Source: Morchella semilibera (lineage: Eukaryota; Ascomycota; Pezizomycetes; Pezizales; Morchellaceae). From it: a DNA stretch of 64,000 nt. Under the pieces are notes generated by a model. The model ran no database searches. It was not told the DNA's origin and saw nothing but the letters and a program-made list of their open reading frames with translations. Positions 57,412 through 64,000 of this stretch are shown piece by piece. The stretch's first letter is position 1. Each line of letters starts with the position of its first letter. The stretch covers positions 248,001 to 312,000 of the forward strand of contig WBVU01000009.1 of the NCBI GenBank assembly GCA_009192285.1, in the 5' to 3' direction. The translations under genes and the position numbers were made by a program.

Positions 57412-58759
57412 ATGGAGTCTATAGAGAAGGAGTATGAGAGGCTCCAAAAGAAATCTAACCTCTCAAAGAGCATTTCGGACGTCGACAAGTGTATCCAGCT
57501 GCTCCAGAACGCTAGACAAGCTATAGCAAATGGTAGAGCTTTCCACTTACTCCAGTCCACTTTTTAAAAAAAACAATTACCAGAAAAAACAATCGATAAA
57601 GCTCAATACTGACACCTCTAGACCCATCCTCCGCAAGGGCAACCATCACGAACCTCCAGCGAACTGTCCCCGCTGCTCTTGAGAAGATCAAAGACGACGA
57701 GAAAGAGATACACTCCGGTCTCGGTCGCTATGGCAAAGCTCTCGACAAGGTCATCTTTTATTCTTTCCGCTTATACATACTTACTAATAACCTCTCCCCA
57801 TAGACCTTCAAAGCAGCTTCCACTTACTCCACCACTGATTATGATGCTCTTTCCTCCCAATCTGACCTCATCAAGCGCGCCATCGCCATGCATTTAATCC
57901 GCGAAGGTCAGTTCGCTACGGCCTCAACATTCCACGAAGAAGCCGGCCCCATCGACATCCCCCAGAACCTTACCACCGAGTTCGCCGAAATGTACGAAAT
58001 TCTCTCCGCCATGCGCACGCGCCGAGACCTCGGCCCCGCCATCGCTTGGGCGCGCTCCAAGGCCAAAGAACTAGATCACCGTGGTAGTAATCTCGAATTT
58101 GAGCTCTGTCGTTTGCAGTTCGTCTGGCTGTTCTCCGAGGGTGAAGAGGGCCCAGTTAAGGCGTTGCGCTACGCAAGAGAAGAGTTTGCGAGGTTTCAAG
58201 AAAAGCACCTGAGGGATATTGAGAAGCTAATGTGCGCGTTCTTGTTCATTCCGACACTGAAGAATAGCCCGTATGGGCCCTTGTTTGCGGACCCGGAGAA
58301 GTGCTTCAACGATGTGGCTCATGCATTTACGAAGGAGTTTTGTAGCCTGTTAGGCTTGAGCGCGGAGAGCCCACTGTATATTGCGGCGACGGCTGGAGCG
58401 ATTGCATTGCCCACACTGCTGAAGATGGCGGCAATTATGAAAGATAAGAAGACGGGGTGGAGTACTGTTAATGAACTTCCTGTAAGCCCCTCACCTTCCT
58501 AGTTCTTCGCCACCGTTGCTGAAAGGGACAGGTCGAAATCGCACTACCCCCCGGCTACCAGTTTCACAGCATTTTTGTGTGTCCAGTATCAAAAGATCAA
58601 ACAACAGAGTCAAACCCCCCCATGATGCTGCCGTGCGGTCACGTCATTGCACAGGAGAGCTTGCAGAGGCTAGCAAAGGGCGGCAGCGCCGTGACAATAA
58701 AGTGCCCATACTGTCCAAAAGAGAGCAGTTTGACGCAGGCAATCAGGGTTGTCATTTAG
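57412..58759 (+). CDS. RMD5: GID/CTLH E3 ubiquitin ligase subunit RMD5, 4 exons, 384 aa
   Basis: RING-like catalytic subunit of the GID (CTLH) ligase that targets gluconeogenic enzymes for degradation. Exons are 57412-57532, 57622-57749, 57804-58481 and 58532-58759. The N-terminal coiled coil is [20 protein letters not shown]. LisH/CTLH appears as [20 protein letters not shown] then FHEEAG. The CRA domain contains [20 protein letters not shown]. The degenerate RING runs from CPVSK through [20 protein letters not shown] to [10 protein letters not shown], with Cys/His spacing like Rmd5/Maea. The donor of intron 2 is GTCATC, unusual but the only one that keeps frame. Length is typical. Confidence 0.95.
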
Positions 58760-61500
58760 GGTTATTGGGAGCAATGGTGTACTGGTTTGGGTTTATTTCT
58801 GTGTTTCTTTTTCGGATGAGGTTTGTTCTCTCGAGATCCCCTCCCTCCCTATGGTACTGGATTTGTGCGTCTTTCTTTTTCTTGTGGTGTAATTTGGAGT
58901 GACCATATTTTTCTCTTCTTTTTCCTTGTCTCTTCCCCCCTCCTCTGTATTGCGCCCCCCTCTCAATCTTTTGGCAAGAACTCACTTCTAGGCTGAACAT
59001 GATCAGGATCGTGTATACAGGGTGTTTGATTTGGTTTTGTCTGTCTGGTCTAGGCGAAAAGGGCTCAAGTATCCAACACTGCGAGTTTTCAGCATGCGAT
59101 ATGAGCGAGTGATAACGCATGACGCAACCTTGAGGTTAAAGGCAGTACTTTTTGATACCAGATGATGTATTCTACTTGATTTGATCGGAGAACTACACTC
59201 CTTAGGAGGTGTAACAAAGTAACTTTCTGGCCGATGGAGGGTCCATGTTTCGCTTGAGTATCTGTAGCATTCACGCTTGAACAGAGACTGCGTCGGTAAT
59301 ATCTCAAGGTCCTTCCATTGGACCTGGTAAAACCAGATCCTAGATTACATGTTTCCACATGCACGTAGATGTAGCCACCATTCAAGCGTGGTTCTTGAAG
59401 TTAGGATTCTTTCTGGGTGAATCACATGTATTTTCTAATCCAATGAAGCCTATGCAATACCTGTCCTGGGTTTCCCTGCCGCCCATGCCGCCCATATTAC
59501 CACAGCACAAAGATCCCGGGGGTGGAAAGGAGCAAAGACGAGACCTTGGGGTTGGAGCGGGGCGGGTGGTGTTGTTGCCACAGTAAACTTAACGCCTATC
59601 ATGAATCAATAGCGGCTTTAGGGGGGAAAAACAAGGTATCTAGACTCACTATCACCATTAGAGGAGGCCGGTTCTAGCAACTTACCTTGATCGTTGCTTG
59701 ACGCGAGAGGTGATGGCGCCAAAGCTGTTCTCACAAGGGGCAGCACTGGGCCAATGACATGGGCAGCTGTGCTCCTCTTTCTACTACGCATCACCTCAAT
59801 CCAGCTAATCTAGATCTCAATAACTAGAGACCTATCACCGTACTCCACATCCTACCTAGAACTTCATACTTCCCCCCCCAATACACCACCACCAAGCCCC
59901 CCTCCCTCGAAGAAGGCTGCGGGGATATATGTGAGCCCCCATCCCTCCACCACTACAGCTTGTGGAACTCCTCAGGTTTGTAAAGGCGTGGAGCCGCTTC
60001 TTTCGGCAAATGACACCTCTGTCTATGATGAGGGCACCACATGTCCACAGACTGGCGTCAGGTTATACATACGCCGTGCCACGCAGACAGAGAAGCAACC
60101 ATGGCTGCTAGATACCGTGTATACAGGCAGACACGCCTAAAAGAACCCCCTAGGCTCTTAGAATATCGGTGAACACTAGGGTATACAAGACCCCGAAGCC
60201 CGCCCTACATGCAGCCCCACCTCCACCCCCCCCGACAGGCGGAAGAGTCCTGGGCGGGAACATCATCAGATCACCAGAAGAACTTGGGCCCATGTCCGGG
60301 ACCCCTGGATTCATGGCAGCACATTCTGGCCATAAGCTAGCAGCCCTTTTCTTTCACCACCGCCCAGATAGAGGAGAGGCGCGGCACAGACTCTAGCTAG
60401 CTAACACAGTAAGGACGTAGGGGTACCTTTCTTTACCTTACATACTCCCAAGCAACCGACCATCTCCTTGGGCAATACCGAGTAAGCGCCACTATCTAGT
60501 CAAAGCCGTGTATTTAGGAAAATAGAAAAGAGCACACACCCTTCGGTAAGCTTCTGCCGGCGGGGTGAGTCGGTACCGCAATTGTACAGCGCAACTGCTA
60601 GCCGCACAATCGCATCAAAAGACGCAACGCCACAGAGAGCCCCGAGTCCCCCCCACAAGCACGGGTAGAACCATCAGCCCCCCCCCCCCCGGGCTCCCCC
60701 CTTGTACAGCAGTACGCAGGACTTTGTGCCCGACCATTCTCTCCTCCCTCCCTCCCTACATGTAGCTAGCTAGAGGCTGTACATAGATACATGTAACGTA
60801 ATCAACGCCCCCAACCCAGCCCGCAGAATTGCGGACCACCACCACCTGTACGTATCCCGAGCCGCCAAAAAAACAAGACGCAGCCCGAACAACCCCAACC
60901 AGCCCAGCCAGGAAGAAGCCACAAACAAACACCGCAGACCCGGATTACACCAGTATCTGGCATTGGGTTCATGAACCCACGCGGTGTTCGTCGCCCCACT
61001 TGATAACTGTATGGCCTGCCAAGACTACATCCATGTCTGTATGCACACCCCCAGTTAATACCCCCACAACCTCCACGGGTACGAGTGATAGTGTGTGACT
61101 GTGTGGTCGTTGGATCATGGGGTATCACTCGTGGGTGTCTCATAGCTCTTTTGTAGGGGTGGATAGTACGGTAGGTTCTAGCTTTGGTGGTATATGCCAT
61201 TCGGTGGATTTGCTGGTACCTGCGGGATGAGGCAAGACTCAACGGGTTCGATTCAGTTTAATAGGAAGTGGGCGAGGGTTTCTAAGAGTTGGCAAGTGCA
61301 CAGGACATTCAAGTGAGATGAGAACTGGTGGAAGAAACATTGGATAATAATACTGAATTAATACGACAAGCCTATCTAAAATATATGGTTAAATACATAC
61401 TCATTACCACTCCACCCTCCACCGTAAAAATACATCTAAATAATACCCCCCCCCCCAACTAACTACCCCCCGCCACCGCCCTCCTCAAACAGCTGGACCC
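58760..61500. other. Intergenic, no gene seen
   Basis: 2.7 kb without a supported gene. The C-rich DNA around 59870-61030 keeps several frames open by composition only. TACATGTA occurs at about 60761 and 60787, and the inverted strings ACGAGTGATA / TATCACTCGT lie at about 61081-61133. Confidence 0.6.
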
Positions 61501-63372
61501 TCAAACAGCTGGATCCACAAACTTCCTCGTCATCACCCACCCAAACTTTCCCCTCCACCCCGGATTATCCAGCATAAACAGCTGATATACGCCCCTCCAC
61601 CCGCTCGTCGCCTCCGGGCCGCCAAACACCACGTTCGTAAGATGTAACGTGATGCACTTTGGCGCCCTCTCCACCAAAAGCTCCTTCATCCCGCCATTGC
61701 CCTCCCAGCGGAGCGTGGTGTTGATCAGCCCCAGCCTTTTCAAGCGCGGGAACGCCAGTTGCGGCCCGCCAGTGCCGACGGCGGCGGGGCCGAGGAACTC
61801 GAGGTCACCGCAGCCATACACGAGCGGGCACTCGGGGCTCGTGCGCTCGCCGCGGAAGGACGGGTTTGAGTTGGATCGACTGCGGGCGTCGAGGCGGACG
61901 GAGGTGTGGTGCGGGAGGAACTTGATGCAGAGGGTTTCGAGGGTCGGCGCGAACTCGGCGAGAAGCCTGTGGTAGGAGCGCTTGACGAGGCCGCGTTGCG
62001 GGCGGGTGAAGCCGGGGGTAGGGGAGGGGAGGGCGAGGTGTAGGGAGGTGATGGTGTTGGGCCAGCTGCTGATTGTGCCGTCGAGGCGCGGGGTGGCGCG
62101 AAAGTACCAGAGGGCGAGGGGAGTGCAGAGCTCGAGCTGAAAGGAAAAAAGAGTGGGAGGCTTTGAGAGGCGCTGGAGTTCTTTGAGGTCTACGGGGGGT
62201 GGTAGCGGGCCTGTGGGGAGGGGGACGTCGAGGTGGCTTAGGATCTGGCGACGCTTTGAGGAGGACTCGGCGAGTTCGACGAAGAACTCGAGTCGTTCTA
62301 GGAGCTTGCTGGGCGGTGCACGCCTGTGGAAGGTGTCAAGCTTGTCCATCGCCTCCTGCCATTTGGGCGTGGAAGGGGACATGGCCACCACGGTTACGGA
62401 AAGGTTGGCGATATCGTCTTTGAGGATGGCTTCAGTTATCCCCAGACAATATTCCAGTTGTACCTTTGTGAAAGCAGTCAACGCAGAAAGCTCCATGTGG
62501 GCTTCGGGCGTTAGACGAGACAATCCCGGGTGAGACATGAGCCATTTCTCGAGCTGGGGCCGGCGTATCCTGGGCTCCGCGCCGTGCGCGATATTCCTGA
62601 ACAGGTGCGGGATGTCATCGAGCTTGAGGGACTGCGCGAGGTGCACAATCTCCTCCAGATGTCTCTGCGGGTCTGCAACAATCTTTGCAAAAGGGAGATT
62701 CAGGACCGTTTCATGCGTAAGCAGATCCTCCTCCAGCTTGATGCGCCGCTTAATGCGGTTCGTATGTGCCTCTTCGATCTGAGCTCGCAGGAAGATGAGC
62801 GCCTGGTCGACGAGTGTCAAGCCCCATTCGTCCTCTGGCGCGGAGTTTGCAGTGGAGAGGACCCGGTCCCGGATAAACAGGCAGGTGAGCTTCGGCATGC
62901 TCTCCAGAATCCTCCTGAAGAGACCATGTTCAATCTGCTCAAACATGGCGGGGAGTATTGGGATGTCTTTTGGGTTGGACCCACCCCCGCCGAACCGGGC
63001 CTCCTCAATGTCATTGAGGCGCCTGAACCTGACCTTTTGCTGCCATCTACAGGGGACGAGAAGAGTAATTGTCATTCGGGTGGTAAATGCGCTGCCTAGT
63101 CGAGAAAGCGCGGCAAAGCTATCTGGACCAACGACCTGATAGTCCGCGTTCAAGTTGAGTGTGAGATGGAGTTCTCGAAAGCAACGATGCTCCTCATGCT
63201 TGACCCAGCGATAAAAGCTGCGAGAGACCAGCCTGAGGGCGAGAAGAGTTGGAGTGTCTGCGAAGTGGAGGATTCGAAGGCGTGGGTTCCTGTGTGCGCC
63301 TTTGATGATGGTGGTTGTGAGAGAATTGAAGGGACATGAAGTCATGATCCTTTCAAAGGGACCCATTACCAT
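61501..63372 (-). CDS. F-box-like protein, single exon, 623 aa
   Basis: The first in-frame ATG is at 63372 (MVMGPFERIM). Codons upstream stay open but have no ATG. Residues 10-70 form an F-box-like segment: NPRLRILHFADTPTLLALRL then VSRSFYRWVKHEE, matching the L-x-x-L-R-x-V-S-R-x-F pattern. The remainder is helical with weak leucine-rich features (FSFQLELCTPLALWYF, FAPTLETLCIKFLP, FPRLKRLGLINTTLRW, CITLHLTNVVF), as in fungal F-box proteins that present unknown substrates to SCF ligases. It is GC-rich at third positions. The tail ends GWVMTRKFVDPAV. Substrate unknown. Confidence 0.8.
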   Translation of the reverse strand: MVMGPFERIMTSCPFNSLTTTIIKGAHRNPRLRILHFADTPTLLALRLVSRSFYRWVKHEEHRCFRELHLTLNLNADYQVVGPDSFAALSRLGSAFTTRMTITLLVPCRWQQKVRFRRLNDIEEARFGGGGSNPKDIPILPAMFEQIEHGLFRRILESMPKLTCLFIRDRVLSTANSAPEDEWGLTLVDQALIFLRAQIEEAHTNRIKRRIKLEEDLLTHETVLNLPFAKIVADPQRHLEEIVHLAQSLKLDDIPHLFRNIAHGAEPRIRRPQLEKWLMSHPGLSRLTPEAHMELSALTAFTKVQLEYCLGITEAILKDDIANLSVTVVAMSPSTPKWQEAMDKLDTFHRRAPPSKLLERLEFFVELAESSSKRRQILSHLDVPLPTGPLPPPVDLKELQRLSKPPTLFSFQLELCTPLALWYFRATPRLDGTISSWPNTITSLHLALPSPTPGFTRPQRGLVKRSYHRLLAEFAPTLETLCIKFLPHHTSVRLDARSRSNSNPSFRGERTSPECPLVYGCGDLEFLGPAAVGTGGPQLAFPRLKRLGLINTTLRWEGNGGMKELLVERAPKCITLHLTNVVFGGPEATSGWRGVYQLFMLDNPGWRGKFGWVMTRKFVDPAV

Positions 63373-64000
63373 TGTGGTGGTGGTGGTGATAGCAGGCGAG
63401 TGATTTTTGATGAACGTGCGTTTAGTTGTGAGGATATTTTCTAGGGAATGATGATGGGGGGTATTGTGCAAGAAGAAGAAGAAGCAGAAAGTTGATGAGG
63501 GGTTACGTTTTGAGAATAGAAGGAGCTACGTGGTGTGTATAAGAAGATTGGCATAAGAGACTGAGTTGATTGGAGTTTGTGTACCGATCGATACATCGTT
63601 CGGTGGTTGTCTCGGGAAATGAATACTTACATAACAATATACAACAATGTACGTACAAATACATGTGTACAATATCAACCATAGAATTCAGTAACGGGTG
63701 GATTGACAACTACAATCATGTTGTTGTTCAAATAGACGATATGTGGGACAGCCATGATGATGATCATGAAGGAAGAATCAATTCTCTTTACACATACAAA
63801 ACACCTCAGAGCCCGCGTATAAAAGATCACATCGTATAAAGACAGTAAGCACACAGCAACACAACTTGAAGGTGTATGTAATCCAGACACATTTTATCTT
63901 TGCAGTACATACATGTACATGCAGTATACAGCCCTAACTCTCCACCGAGACCGATGCACTTGAACTGTACATGTACAGTCTGCATGAATGACGGATCGGT
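63373..64000. other. Intergenic, promoter side of the F-box-like gene
   Basis: Contains a CTT/GAA triplet run (63471-63483) and TACATGTA near 63910 and 63967. No gene seen before the window ends. Confidence 0.55.

Noticed and set aside
60802-61242. 146-codon minus-strand frame in the intergenic region
   Set aside because: Gly/Trp/Cys-rich translation of C-rich DNA, with no start context or homology.

Overview
The window looks like nuclear DNA of a filamentous ascomycete. The reasons are short spliceosomal introns (about 40-145 bp, mostly 49-67) with GT...AG ends and CTAAC-type branch sites, a split tRNA-Ile, and fungal families such as UTP6, PRP6, RMD5, AIM22, an MBOAT_2/wax-synthase-like protein and a siderophore N-acyltransferase. 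Eighteen confident protein genes plus one tRNA in 64 kb, separated by intergenic stretches of up to 7 kb, is sparse for this group and would suit a Pezizomycete, but I cannot name the species. I see no rRNA, CRISPR array or recognisable LTR/retroelement.

Layout. 1-5.7 kb: two fungus-specific genes on the minus strand, one of them a five-exon membrane protein whose signal peptide lies in another frame. 5.7-9.1 kb: gene-free, with two TA-flanked inverted-repeat elements and a dispersed repeat. 9.1-20.7 kb: aldo-keto reductase, a mitochondrial membrane protein, an MBOAT_2 acyltransferase, tRNA-Ile(AAU), an ATP-grasp-like protein, a small membrane protein and a siderophore acyltransferase. The last has two perfect iron-type GATA sites upstream. 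20.7-22 kb: polyubiquitin with a degenerate final unit. 22-35 kb: gene-poor, holding one MITE and two very small dsRBD-only genes. 35-45 kb: peroxisomal thiolase with a fatty-acid-type CCTCGG/CCGAGG pair, an HhH-GPD DNA glycosylase, UTP6 and mitochondrial lipoate ligase. 45-64 kb: an MCU-like mitochondrial protein lacking the acidic selectivity-filter residues, an MFS transporter, PRP6, RMD5 and a large F-box-like protein.

Most of the conserved genes are unlinked housekeeping functions: ribosome biogenesis, splicing, the GID ubiquitin ligase, lipoylation, beta-oxidation and base excision repair. There is no biosynthetic cluster. The most unusual points are the truncated terminal ubiquitin, the MCU paralogue without its DxxE motif, the pair of dsRBD mini-proteins in a gene desert, and a palindrome (TACATGTA) that occurs about 38 times between genes and was not seen inside any confident coding sequence. 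Exon boundaries below were read by eye from splice signals and frame agreement.
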